DNA of 64,000 nucleotides from Anthopleura xanthogrammica (Eukaryota; Cnidaria; Anthozoa; Actiniaria; Actiniidae), in contig OZ025208.1 of NCBI GenBank assembly GCA_964019055.1, forward strand, positions 14,266,097-14,330,096, written 5' to 3'. The position numbers were made by a program, and so were the translations under genes. The notes beneath the pieces were generated by a model, which was not told where the DNA came from, did no database searches, and was given only the letters and a program-made list of their open reading frames with translations. Of this stretch, positions 48,501-59,037 are shown one piece after another. How positions within the stretch are numbered: the first letter of the stretch is position 1; each line of letters starts with the position of its first letter.

Positions 48501-48536
48501 CTTGTTCGTAATCTTCATTGCTATCTCTCATACAGC
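48501..48536 (-). pseudogene. Orphan linker exon of the EGF-peptide family (relic D)
   Basis: A 36-base segment between a good acceptor (ttgtgtag) and a strong donor (GTAAGT), phase 1 at both ends and starting with the same GC that completes a serine as in the linker exons at 51187, 56525 and 61107. It is acidic (SNEDYEQ). No EGF exon follows before the lectin gene, so it is probably a remnant. Joining to the lectin exon at 43462 would also be in phase. Confidence 0.45.
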
Positions 48537-48978
48537 CTACACAATTGAAATCCAGGTAACTTTGATCAACAAACTTATGCCAAAAATTATCTCCGACATA
48601 TATAAATAGTCGCTTCTGATTGGATGTATCGGTTGACGTAGTACTTACATACATATACACACATATATATTTTATAGAGACTCCCTTAAGGTGGCTCATA
48701 ACAGTTTTTTTGATATAGTGGAAAGTGAGAGCAGCTAAATAGAAGACTAAATATCCCGAACGAAAGAAGATTTAGCCTAAATCTCTATTATTCTTGTCCA
48801 TGTAAACAAGCTGTGACGTCATAGTGAAATAGGGCAATTTGTGCGCCATATTTAGCGAGTGAAACAGGTGTGAATAGTCTTACCTAGTAATGAGAGAAAA
48901 ATCGAAGGTTACTTCTTAGTACGTTGCGGCAAACCAACAATAAGTAATTTTGTCTGATAACGAATTATAATTAAAGAC

Positions 48979-49280
48979 TTTCTTACTAAACCAAAAAATC
49001 GAAGATGGCTTGAGGTCAAAGTTGTACAACTTTTTTAACAATAAGTTCGCTCGTCGTTTTTTCGTTCGATCGATCGTACTTTCATTCATTCCTTAGTTCG
49101 TTCGTACATATTCGTTCGTTTGATTATGTCTGCATGTTGTCCCTCAACCATTGAACATATATGACACAGCATCTAAATCTCAGTAGTTCTCTCTCATTTT
49201 ATTTCTTTCTAGTCTACAACTTTTATTCCTTCTATTCGTTTCTCTTTAATTTCCTCCTTGAAGTTCTGGTGGAGTAGAAC
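48979..49280 (-). pseudogene. Truncated copy of the EGF unit A 3' end
   Basis: Matches 50296-50596, i.e. the 3' UTR and last bases of the unit A EGF exon. The coding part is cut to about 40 bases by the paralogous segment starting at 49281 and has a 4-base deletion, so the frame is broken. Confidence 0.65.
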
Positions 49281-49716
49281 AAAACGTACTTCACAACAAA
49301 GAGAACAAAAAGGTGTTAATCAAAAGCGAAACCTTCATTCATCCTTGATTTTGAGCTACAGGATTAAAGGATTAAAGAAGCACAGTTCGTTACTTAAAAT
49401 AGTTTAGTTTCCAATTGTTTTCCTGACCTTTGTTTGTCGGTAACCACGGCAAAGTAGTTCAGTGAGATGAAAGGAAGAGATGCCTCCAGCAAAGGTTTTT
49501 ATATGTTCATAATTTCGATTTTTGAAAATTGATGTCTTCGTGAGTTTTGAACTTACTTCCTTCAAACTTCATAGTTTTACTCATTCTAATATGCCCTTTC
49601 TAGCTATGGCAATTATTCTTCTGTCCTGTTCATCAGTGAGGCTCGTATTTTTTTATTGAGCTACATTGTTTGGAACTGAAACCAAGACTTATAAAAAGCT
49701 TTTCTCGGTACATCAT
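49281..49716. repeat. Paralogous segment, copy 2 (empty site)
   Basis: The 436-base partner of 46286-47590 without the transposon. It provides the pre-insertion sequence for that element. Confidence 0.8.
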
Positions 49717-49992
49717 GTACATCTTCTAGTGTCGGGCCATCATGAATGAGAACCTGTAGGTGGTTTAAGGTAACAGGAGGGGACTTGGACCCCTATACGC
49801 GCTACCTCAAAGGTAGAATTGATTATTGAGCCGTGTGGTCGACTTAACAGAAAACTCGAGTTGAAATCTAAAAATAGGATAAAATATAATGTACAGAATA
49901 GAACTATCTTACTCTAGGATTAATTTCTTTCTTTTTTGTTCGTTAATTTTCCCTGTTACCTTAAGACTTGGGTGTTAAGTAATCAGTAAACA

Positions 49993-50292
49993 TTTACAGT
50001 CAAACTAAGAACTGAAAACCGTGAACACCTAAAATGTGTCTGGAATGTTTATGTGTTTGATCACAGCTCGGTCACGCAAAGTATTTTCCCGTTTAAAAGT
50101 TTAAAAGTTCATATTTTAGTTTTATTCTCGTGAAATTAGAAGTTTCTATTCGAGACAGACGGATACACGAGAGAAGGATTCAATACAATCTTTTTTCATG
50201 GTGGTGGGAAACATCTTTTTTACAAGCAACGGCCTAAATAAACATTCCAGACATATTTTAGGTGTTCACGGTTTTCTTAGTTTGACTGTAAA
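49993..50292. mobile_element. MITE family 6, 300 bp, about 60-bp inverted ends
   Basis: TTTACAGTCAAACTAAGAAC with GTGAACACCTAAAATGTGTC at the left; the reverse complement ends at 50292 (ttcttagtttgactgtaaa). A relative in the opposite orientation lies inside the nested element at 44085-44275. It adjoins the 3' UTR of EGF unit A. Confidence 0.75.
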
Positions 50293-50557
50293 GAGTTTCT
50301 TACTAAACCAAAAAATCGAAGATGGCTTAAGGTCAAAGTTGTACAACTTTTTTAACAATAAGTTCGCTCGTCGTTTGTTCGTTCGATCGATCATACTTTC
50401 ATTCATTCCTTAGTTCGTTCGTACATTCGTTCGTTTGATTATGTCTGCATGTTGTCCCTCAACCATTGATTATGACACACCATCTAAACTTCAGTAGTTC
50501 TCTCTCATTTTATTTCTTTCTAGTCTACAACTTTTATTCCTTCTATTCTTTTTTCTT

Positions 50558-51768
50558 TTATTTCCTCCTCAGTTCAAGTTCTGGTGGAATAGAACGCTGA
50601 TAGCATCTTTTACCCATGAATTCTTTAAAACATTTACAAAATTTTTCTTCGTGCTTGATAAAAATACAAGTTCCTCCATTATGGCAATAGTGCTGGTATT
50701 CCGCTGTACAAGCTACAAAAGAGAGAAAAAAATGGCCATAAATTAAAAAAGGAAAGACACTATCGAGGGTGGCATAGAGTAGTGTAGCACTCTAGCTCAT
50801 CCACCTTCTCTCGAGTCTCGGGTTCGATTCCTAAACCCGGCGTCACTGAAATGTGCGTAGAATTTGTTGGCCTGATTCACTAAGGGTTTTACATTGGGTT
50901 TCCCGCGGTTTTCCTCCCTCTGCAAAAAAATCAACACGCTATATTCCAAGTCGATCCGTGCCCTAACTTTTATGAGCCCAGAGGTTCTTCCGGCCCGATA
51001 TATTTAAAGTTTTTTTATCGTTTCCATCAAAACATTCCATCATAAAATTCCGATGTAGTTTAATAAATAAGGTACGAGAAGCGAATCCCACTTCTGACAC
51101 CATATAGTATTCTATACTAACACACCGGGTACTTACGTCTAATATTTTCATGTTCACTCCACCAGTCATTCAGTTTCTTTTTTGAGCCTAAATAGAACAA
51201 TGATAAACGTTAAAAACCAACTGTTGAAGACATATTTGTAAGTGAGTCACCGATGAGGACGGCCGACTTTGTTATCTCAATAATGATAAATTAGTTAATA
51301 AGAAGAGTAAAACATGAAAAATAATTAATTTTTTTTAACAAACTCCAGCCTTTTATGAACTATGGATTTAAAAAAACGTTACTTAACATCATAAAACTCA
51401 TCTTAACACTGCCGCCACCATATCAATTTTTTCCCTTCGCTTACCGGAAGCCGTACTATTTTTTACGTACCAATCAAGAGTCGATGGTTTTCGCGCCCTT
51501 ACCGAAAACGCGTGCGTATTTTCCGTAACCGAATCGGCAAGTGATCGTGAAAATTGGAGTAGCTTAGAAAAATCAAGCCGCCAAGGCAAGACAGACTCTC
51601 CAAACAGAGATATATGCCATATCTTGACCTTTCAATGGGATATCTTTTTCTAGCAGATCAAACAATTGAAAAGAAAAAGATGGCAATTTATTAGAATGAT
51701 ATCAACCTACTTTTCTTGGAAGCACAACTGAGGACCACAAGAGCCAAGATGATCACCAACTTGTTCAT
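50558..51768 (-). CDS. Secreted EGF-domain peptide, unit A
   Basis: Three exons: 51711-51768 (19-residue signal peptide beginning MNKLVIILAL), 51137-51187 (17-codon charged linker starting SKKK), 50558-50712 (EGF domain, TAA). All junctions are phase 1. The EGF exon has six cysteines spaced 7-5-9-1-8 with GKRC at the end, close to the CX7CX4-5CX10-13CXCX8C pattern with GXRC seen in EGF-receptor ligands. The tail is short and basic. No membrane segment, so it would be released directly, unlike most vertebrate EGF ligands. Sea-anemone EGF-like venom peptides share this fold, so a growth-factor-like or a venom role are both possible. The upstream region is shared with unit C. Confidence 0.75.
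50765..51000 (+). mobile_element. tRNA-derived SINE with clear B box
   Basis: GGTGGCATAGAGTAGTGTAG at the head and GGGTTCGATTCC (a near-perfect B box) at about 50822, then a T-rich body (GGTTTTCCTCCCTCTG) and a tail with CCCTAACTTTTATGAGCCCA and GAGGTTCTTCC, the diverged form of the satellite unit at 20978. It sits in the unit A intron between the linker and EGF exons. Confidence 0.7.
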
Positions 51769-51890
51769 GGTCTTTGATGCTTTACTTCTGACTTGTTCGA
51801 CTTCTAACCAAGTGGAGCACACGACGAGATGTGAAATATTTTGTCTATTGCTAGTCGTATTTATGCCAGATATTCTAACGGCTGACTACT
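51769..51890 (-). promoter_or_regulatory. Unit A leader and core promoter, shared with unit C
   Basis: On the minus strand CATAAATACGAC (51855-51865) is a TATA-like box about 90 bases before the ATG, followed by ATTTCACATCTCGTCGTGTG and the leader GTGCTCCACTTGGTTAGAAG. The same block lies at 63114-63235 with few changes; part recurs at 53300-53362. Confidence 0.5.
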
Positions 51891-52160
51891 ATTAATGATT
51901 CCTGTCTTTGTTTGTTTGTTTTTGTTTTATTTTTGAAATCAAAGTGGGGTGTGGCTGTCTTGCAGGTTTTGGTGTTCTTTTTGTTCTTTTGATCTTGCTT
52001 CTTATTTTATTCTCTCTCTCTCTCTCTCTTAAGTTTCGATTAAGGGATTGTACACGAAACTCAAAACGACATGATCACAAAGTTTTAACTTAAAAGGTTC
52101 TTTTTCTTTTCTTTTCACTTTTATTCTTTCTGATATGTATCAAGTCTTTCTTTTCATTTT

Positions 52161-52360
52161 NNNNNNNNNNNNNNNNNNNNNNNNNNNNNNNNNNNNNNNN
52201 NNNNNNNNNNNNNNNNNNNNNNNNNNNNNNNNNNNNNNNNNNNNNNNNNNNNNNNNNNNNNNNNNNNNNNNNNNNNNNNNNNNNNNNNNNNNNNNNNNNN
52301 NNNNNNNNNNNNNNNNNNNNNNNNNNNNNNNNNNNNNNNNNNNNNNNNNNNNNNNNNNNN
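52161..52360. other. Assembly gap (200 N)
   Basis: Exactly 200 unknown bases. Sequence resumes inside a copy of the unit A/C signal exon, so the gap lies at a duplicated locus. Confidence 0.99.
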
Positions 52361-52440
52361 GATCACCAACTTGTTCATGGTCTTTGATGCTTTACTTCTG
52401 ACTTGTTCGACTTCTAACCAAGTGGAGCACAGGTATTCTG
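52361..52440 (-). pseudogene. Signal exon and leader copy cut by the gap
   Basis: 72 bases identical to the unit A signal-exon start and leader (ATG at 52376-52378 on the minus strand), then loss of similarity about 50 bases before the TATA-like box. The rest of the exon falls in the N run. It may be a second first exon for unit A, a lost unit, or an assembly duplication. Confidence 0.5.
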
Positions 52441-52488
52441 ACTGCTATTAATAATAATAAGATTTCAACGCCTCAAGTTTTGCGGTTT

Positions 52489-52991
52489 AACCATAGTTAA
52501 TGGAGTGGAATGGTTTGGAAACCTATTGTTCTAGGTTTTGTTCAACCTTTTCTATTGTTATATGACGTTGACCGTGCACAGAGAAGAAAAAGTTGCAGCG
52601 TTTGTTCATCGTAAATTAGAGAACATAGACGTTTTTTCCTCAAAAATGTTCTAAAATAGGAGATATTTCTTAATTAATTCTATATGATAAAAATTAATTG
52701 TTTACTGAAAAGGGTAATCACCTTTTTGAACGCTTTCTTATCTATCATCTAGTAACTTAACTGTATCTGCGCGGAATTATTTATCCTCTTCTTTGTAATC
52801 TTAGAATGAAAATTTTACACTTTCAAAATGATCGTACATGAAAATAGTACAGAAACTAGTATTTTCAGCCATACTTGCTTTGGTTCATTGTGCACGGTCA
52901 ATAACACGTGATGGTACGTTTCAACATCGCTCGCCAAACAAAAACCTAGAACAATAGGTTTCCAAACCATTCCACTCCATTAACTATGGTT
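52489..52991. mobile_element. MITE family 5, solo copy, 503 bp, about 50-bp perfect ends
   Basis: AACCATAGTTAATGGAGTGG, then AATGGTTTGGAAACCTATTG, at the left, and the exact reverse complement at the right end. No coding capacity. It gives the intact form of the interrupted copy at 43502-45633. Confidence 0.85.
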
Positions 52992-53299
52992 TAACAAATA
53001 CGGTAATTTTGCTGGTATTGTTTGTTCTAACTGTTTGTGAAATGACTCGTCGTTCCTTTATTAGGTCTCAATATAGAAGCTAGAAATTCAAAAACTTTTT
53101 TCTAAATATTTGAGTTTCTTCATTCCCCTATTCTTGGATTGCACGTTGAGCGTTGGTGTCATTTAACAAAATATTTCTCATTAGCAGCCATTGTTAACGG
53201 CACCAAAATGGCCGCCATGTTTTTGTCTTTTGAATCTCTTGGGATGATTGCAACTCATCAATCCTTCTCTACATGCATTTGCTCATCCGATGAATTTGA

Positions 53300-53362
53300 G
53301 ATGTAAAATATTTTGTCTATTGCTAGTGGTATTTATCCCCGATATTCTAAGGGTTATTAATA
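53300..53362 (-). promoter_or_regulatory. Relic of the EGF-family promoter
   Basis: AAAATATTTTGTCTATTGCT and GGTATTTATCCCCGATATTC match the unit A/C promoter block, but no leader or signal exon follows on the downstream side. Probably left by rearrangement. Confidence 0.45.
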
Positions 53363-53519
53363 TTAATGAGACAGAGTTACGCTTCAAGTTTTCCTTGTTT
53401 AGTGGTTAGGTACTTTTGCGGGTATTGTTTATTCTAATCGTTTGTGCAAGGACTCTTTGTTCCGCTATTAGGTTTCAAGAATGAAGCTGGAAACTCACAA
53501 ATATTCTCTAAATATTCCC

Positions 53520-53530
53520 CCCCTCCCTCC

Positions 53531-53614
<84 letters not shown>
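53520..53614. repeat. C-rich run and (CT)n microsatellite
   Basis: A run of Cs (CCCTCCCTCCCCCC) followed by about 35 CT dinucleotides. Confidence 0.95.
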
Positions 53615-53615
<1 letters not shown>

Positions 53616-53689
53616 GATTACCCAGGAGGATATTTTTCAGTCTTCCGAGCAAGAGGCTCATGACAAAGGCCAGGCACAGAGCAAATGTC

Positions 53690-53795
53690 GAACTTCACAT
53701 TATCCGTACGCATTAAAAACAATGGATAATAAGGCGGTCTTCTGTTCTTCTGTGATGTCATTAGGTTCGGCTCATGTGATCATGAACGTTTGTAT
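53690..53795. mobile_element. MITE family 4, copy 2
   Basis: Shares GATAATAAGGCGGTCTTCTG and GTCATTAGGTTCGGCTCATG with the element at 36660-36750; the left arm is more diverged. Confidence 0.55.
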
Positions 53796-54028
53796 TCGTC
53801 CTAAAACAGTAGTGGTTCCATAGAACCTCTTTCTGTGAGATCTTTTGAATCCATTCCCATTTTTGACTGGGCTACCACAGGTATCCCAATATAATAGAAT
53901 GGGAAGTTCGATCAACACTAATTTGTGTTGGATGACTACAGTTGTAAAGATTTTATCTAGAAAATCCATAGAATTTGTTGAATGGATAAGAAGAGAACAA
54001 CTACAAGAAAGGTTATGACAGTGAATGG

Positions 54029-54897
54029 CATTGCCAGAAATATGGGACATGAGCCTGCTCATCCATGCGCAATGATGCGTTTCAGCTTACAAAATAGCCG
54101 CCGAGTCTTATAGGAAATGTATGGGGAATATAGAGTTTCCTCTATTTACGGCGAATAGGGTTTTATTTCCTCTGAGCTCCACATCGCGACAAACAACCCA
54201 CCCTACAAGCTACTAAATAAGCGTAAAATGATCACTGAATCATGCGACATATTGGTTCCCGGACTACTTGCCTTCGAAAGGCTTCGAAAGCTCTAGATTC
54301 CATACATCGTCTATAAATCTGGCCACACTTGACCCCAAAATCGTCTTATTTGAGCTCGAAAAAATTTAAAAGTAAAAGAGCTCCACCTCGATATCACCAA
54401 ACGAGTGTTTAATAAATCCAAAACCGCTCAAAATAGACAGCATGCCTTCAGAATGTAGGTTCCCAAGAAGCTTGAAGTTAGGTTAAATTTTAAGCGATTC
54501 GACGCGTTGTTAGCTCGTAGTTTTCAGTTAAAAATGACAAGAAACCACAGAGAACTGCTCCAAACAGCTTCAGAACCCCCTAAATATCGCCATTTTGTTT
54601 TTACAAGCTCCTATTTGACTGCTGAGATACAATAAGGAAGCTTAAAGTAACGATTTACGTTTGAAACTTGTTTCTTGTCCTTCATGGGCTTCCTGTGGTG
54701 AGGCTTATCAACAGAAAAATAATAGTTGTTCTTTTGATTGTCAAGTAACTATTTTTTGGCAAGAATTGTTTTACTAACATCATAGTTGAATATAAATATG
54801 TGCTTGGAAACCATGTATTTATAGTTTTCCTCTAGAAAACCACTTCATTTTCATTCATGCGTAACACCGCTGACAATGTCCAATATTTCTGGCAATG
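54029..54897. mobile_element. 868-bp non-autonomous transposon, copy 2
   Basis: Near-identical to 46544-47411 from CATTGCCAGAAATATGGGAC to ATTTCTGGCAATG, in the same orientation. High identity points to recent movement or recent segmental copying. Confidence 0.8.
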
Positions 54898-55251
54898 GAC
54901 TGGGAAGATCGGACAACTGTTGACCAGGTTGGATAACATGAACATTTTTAATACATGTAGTTGTATAATACCATTGAGCTCCACATGTGCAGCCCGATTT
55001 GGACCGAATGAACAAGAAAATCACTGGAAAAGAGAAATATTCAAGGCTTTGTTTTCACGATTTCTCCCGTTCGATCCAGTCCTCACAAGATATGAAAGTC
55101 GGCAACGCGGGCAGAAATCCTGACGTATAATCCATGGAATATACTAGTCCGTAAAGAAATCAGTAAGCTAGTAATTTTCTCTTACTTTATTTGTATTTTA
55201 ATTTCCATTTATTTACTCCAACAATTTTAATCATTCCTCTTCGAATCTTTT

Positions 55252-56525
55252 TTATCTTCCAGGCAAAAAATCTGGATGGATGTCACGATATATACACCTT
55301 TCACCTACAAAACCGTCAGCGCAGCGACAAAACCTTTCATTCAAAGTGATGAGAATCGAGCATATTCCTCCATTCAGGCAGTAGTGCCGCTCATCTGGTC
55401 CACAGGCTGAAAAAGATACAAACACCAAGTTGATAGTGAGGAAAATGTGATTAATCTATAATTTTTTTTTGTGCTAAAATTTTTAAAGTGCCTAAGACAT
55501 ATAGAATCTACATGAGGTGAGCTGTTCAATGACCAAAAAAATTCATAGATTGAGTCATGCGTCTTGAAGTTATAAAGGTTTATTCTTGTGGTATGCTAAT
55601 GACTCTGACGTCAGGAGAGTCCTCATTTAGTATACAAAACGTAACTGCTATAAACTCCCCTGACGTCATGGCCATTAGCATACGACAAGAATAAACCGTT
55701 ATAACTTCAAGGCTTCAAACTATGAAATATTTTTGGTCACTGAACAGCTCACCTCATGTAGAATCAATACTGAGAATATTGTCAGATTTGTCACAGGCAC
55801 TTCAATTTAATAGTGACATTAGACCTCTTTCGTTAGCTTGAGCATAATGTTTTTTCCATTCCAGACCACGTGCCATCGTGTTGTTAACAGTCGCGTGTGA
55901 GAAGATTGACAAATGAATATGCATACAACTCAAAAAAACAATCTTCAAGAGAATGACACGTACTGCCCAAGTTAGGGTGATTTCCTCAGACCGTGGAATG
56001 GTTAACAAACTAATAAAGGGTATAGTAGATCTTATTTTCATTTTATTCTTCTGGGTCTATTTGAGTATTATACAATAACTACTAGGAACTGTCTGAGGAA
56101 AATAACCCTAATGAGGTCTTACTATTCTCATTCAGGAACAAAAATTTGAATAAGACAGAAAATTCATAAATTAAGTATTCTAGTTGTCGGTAAATGTTTA
56201 AAATAATACCGTAGTGCAAACGACATTTTTGCTCGGATACAAGACGCTGTTTAGTTTTTCTTACAGTCTTGCAGTTTTGGTACGTGTTAGAGTGAAATCA
56301 CTAAACCCGTGAAATAAAAATAGCTTGTTAAAGTTTACTAGTCAAGTAGACACAAAATAAAAAAATTAAAATAAGGGTCTACTAAAGTGTATTAGTCCAA
56401 TATCTGTTTCACGGGTTTAATAACTTCACTCTATGAGTTCAGATCCCAGCTAACTGTAGCATACGAGTGGAGTGGGTACTCACGTTTGTAGTGCGACCTC
56501 GAATCTTCGTCATCCTTCTTAGAGC
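55252..56525 (-). CDS. Secreted EGF-domain peptide, unit B (signal exon not found)
   Basis: Two exons: 56484-56525 (14-codon charged linker starting SKKDDED, phase 1 both ends) and 55252-55406 (EGF, TAA). Six cysteines are spaced 7-5-10-1-8 with GERC, fitting the EGF-receptor-ligand pattern. The tail (HPDFLP) resembles that of unit C (DPDLLP). I found no copy of the shared signal exon between 56526 and 63059. The unit C signal exon at 63059-63113 ends in the right phase and could be spliced to this linker. Otherwise the unit has lost its first exon or uses an unrelated one. A very long GGGCA repeat sits about 70 bases upstream of the linker exon. Confidence 0.6.
55503..55766. mobile_element. 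MITE family 7, 264 bp, over 100-bp inverted arms
   Basis: TAGAATCTACATGAGGTGAG, then CTGTTCAATGACC, at the left and the reverse complement at the right (ggtcactgaacagctcacct). Inner arms also pair (GTATGCTAATG / CATTAGCATAC; two TGACGTCA-like sites). A complete long hairpin. Confidence 0.8.
56288..56433. mobile_element. MITE family 8, 146 bp
   Basis: TAGAGTGAAATCACTAAACC at the left is mirrored by GGGTTTAATAACTTCACTCTA at the right, apart from small mismatches. A relative starts at 34687 with GGGTGAAATCACTAAACCCG. It lies just downstream of the unit B linker exon. Confidence 0.7.
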
Positions 56526-56593
56526 CTATATACATGACAAAGCTATGGGTTAGAAAAGAGAAAAAGCAAGGCAAAGCAAGGCGAGGCATGGCA

Positions 56594-57114
56594 GGGGCAG
56601 GGCAGGGCAGGGCAGGGCAGGGCAGGGCAGGGCAGGGCAGGGCAGGGCAGGGCAGGGCAGGGCAGGGCAGGGCAGGGCAGGGCAGGGCAGGGCAGGGCAG
56701 GGCAGGGCAGGGCAGGGCAGGGCAGGGCAGGGCAGGGCAGGGCAGGGCAGGGCAGGGCAGGGCAGGGCAGGGCAGGGCAGGGCAGGGCAGGGCAGGGCAG
56801 GGCAGGGCAGGGCAGGGCAGGGCAGGGCAGGGCAGGGCAGGGCAGGGCAGGGCAGGGCAGGGCAGGGCAGGGCAGGGCAGGGCAGGGCAGGGCAGGGCAG
56901 GGCAGGGCAGGGCAGGGCAGGGCAGGGCAGGGCAGGGCAGGGCAGGGCAGGGCAGGGCAGGGCAGGGCAGGGCAGGGCAGGGCAGGGCAGGGCAGGGCAG
57001 GGCAGGGCAGGGCAGGGCAGGGCAGGGCAGGGCAGGGCAGGGCAGGGCAGGGCAGGGCAGGGCAGGGCAGGGCAGGGCAGGGCAGGGCAGGGCAGGGCAG
57101 GGCAGGGCAGGGCA
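56594..57114. repeat. (GGGCA)n, about 104 perfect units
   Basis: Around 520 bases of uninterrupted GGGCA. Runs of three Gs separated by two bases fit the G-quadruplex pattern many times over on the plus strand (the non-template strand for plus, template for the minus-strand EGF genes). The long frames on both strands are by-products. Confidence 0.98.
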
Positions 57115-57324
57115 GGAACTTACCCATAGAAAGGTTCAAGGAGTCGTCCACTTGATGAATCACCAGTGATCAGTATCTCGGGTTAGAATGTTTCATAAAA
57201 GTATCTACTTTTTGATATAAGAGTTAGTTTCTGCTAAATATAGTTTTGCTGTGAGTTTTGGGTGAGAAGAAATAGCATCATTTTTTTATACTTTTCTTCA
57301 GAACAGACGAGCACTACAGTGTGA

Positions 57325-57501
57325 CTACGATAGCGTACAGTATCCTGAGCCACAATAGCAGATATCAGAATTACATTCTATTGCCTTCAAACAATGCGAA
57401 TGCAGTTCTTGCGATATTGTAATTACCTTGATCGGTGAAGGAACACTCGTTTGCACCAGTACCAGGGCAATCAAAGCGAAAAGATACACAGAAATCATCA
57501 T
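57325..57501 (-). CDS. Possible 58-residue secreted Cys-rich peptide
   Basis: A strong signal-peptide-like start (MMISVYLFALIALVL, residues 1-20), then a short region with five cysteines in the last 22 residues, and TAG. It lies between EGF units B and C on the same strand. A GTAATT after the signal region (SPIK) could instead be a donor, making this a first exon. Its phase does not match the unit B linker. No family recognised; could be chance. Confidence 0.3.
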   Translation of the reverse strand: MMISVYLFALIALVLVQTSVPSPIKVITISQELHSHCLKAIECNSDICYCGSGYCTLS

Positions 57502-58404
57502 GGAGTACACCAAATCTCTGGTCTTAAGGTAAGTTATATAGATCTTGTTTTTCCAAAGTGTTAAACGCAATGAATCTAAGAGTCTTGGGATGTGTTTTAA
57601 GTAGGAAAAAAAACATTGCATGTTTTGATGTTATGAACCAACGTGGAAGTCAGGTGTTCAATAACAACAAAAAACAAGCCCGTAGGCTAGGGGGGGGGGG
57701 GAGTTCTGAGGAACCTACACGTACTGTTGAGGTCTGGTCTGGAACTCTTTCCTTCATCTTCTTAGAAAAGTAAAACGAAGTTAAATTTTAAATGAACCTA
57801 AGATGCACAAAATCTAGAAAAATGTATATATTACTGACTATGGACTTAGTCAAGCAAGTCGTCAAGTCCACCCTGGAAAAGGACCCCCCCCCCCCCCCCC
57901 CCTCCTCCGAGTTCAGAAGAACCCGGCCCTATTTTATCATGACGTCACAGCTTGTTTACATGTACAAGAATAATAAAAATTAAGGCTAAATTTTCTTTTG
58001 TTCAGGACATTTAGTGTAATATTTAGCTGTTCTCACTGTTAACGATTTTATTGTGATTACATTTATGTTGCTGCTAGCTTTCTCGACCATGATCTTTAGC
58101 GTTAAAACAATAGATTGTTTTGATGTCACATCATATTGAAATAAGGCAATTAGTAATTCACTTAAGAGGTCTAGACCAACTAATCTTTATTCATACTGCG
58201 AGCTATTGCCACACTATAGTTGACAAGTATGATTAAAAAGTTCTTCTCTTTCTCTTCCCTCTAGAAATTTTGAAGTCGAGATTCTAACAAATGCAATTTC
58301 CAGGTTTTGGAGGGCAATTGCAACATTTTCATTTCCATTAAACCAATGTCAAAGCATTGGGCAACTCGTGACAGAAACTCATGTTGGGAAGGCTTATTCC
58401 CCAA

Positions 58405-58442
58405 GCCCCATCCCCTCCCCCCCCCCCCCCCCCCCCCCCCCC
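58405..58442. repeat. Poly(C) run
   Basis: About 35 Cs. Similar runs of C or G occur at 12048, 44450, 57884, 58915 and 60636; such runs are error-prone in sequencing. Confidence 0.9.
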
Positions 58443-58739
58443 ACCATCCCCCGTCTCCGGTCCCTGATAGAGCACGTGTATGAAAAAAGATAAATATTCT
58501 AAACTCATCAAGGTCTAGACTGGCTATTCTATATCTATACCTAGAACTATTGACACACGCAAAACAGGTGTAATTATTTCACTGTAAAACAGTTATTGTC
58601 AAAAATATCGGGGTCTTTAGAATTCCATTTTTTATCTACTTAATTCCTATTTGTAATTATCTTATTATTATCTTTATATGGAAACGTTCTTGCAGTTAGG
58701 CCGTATATCGTCAAAAATACATATTTGCATTTTAGCTTG

Positions 58740-59037
58740 TCCGACGTAGCAACAGTAACTAGGGAGGTAAACAATGAATTCGGGATCGGTGAGTTGTGAT
58801 TTTTAAAAGTCATCTTTTCTCTTCCTTTTTCTTTAAATGAGGCAGCTGAATGTAATTTAGGCTAAGTTAGAACCAAGACAATGCTTGTTGGTCAGCGGTC
58901 CTAACCATTTGTGTCGGGGGGGGGGGGGCAACGTAGTTTCAGGGGCGCATTTTCTGTCTTTGCAGTGCTGGCAGCTTTGAAAGCTATGAAACATTTCCAC
59001 CACCCTCCCTCCTCTGGGTTGGTTGGTTTCTAAAAAG
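58740..59037 (+). ncRNA. Possible spliced transcript (two exon-like segments)
   Basis: A segment ending ATGAATTCGGGATCG at a strong donor (58789), and a second segment 58966-59037 between a good acceptor (tctttgcag) and a strong donor (AAAAAG/GTAAGT). The two do not join in an open frame from that ATG. Either a non-coding RNA, untranslated exons, or chance splice-like sites. Confidence 0.2.

Noticed and set aside
50765..50850. A tRNA gene
   Set aside because: A B box is present, but the head does not fold into a full cloverleaf by eye and it continues into a T-rich SINE body shared with other copies.
52135..52401. Frames running across the N gap
   Set aside because: They consist of unknown bases and carry no information.
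56534..57169. Frames over 200 residues (GQGRA or CPALP repeats)
   Set aside because: By-products of the (GGGCA)n array. A pentamer read in triplets gives a five-residue period on both strands.
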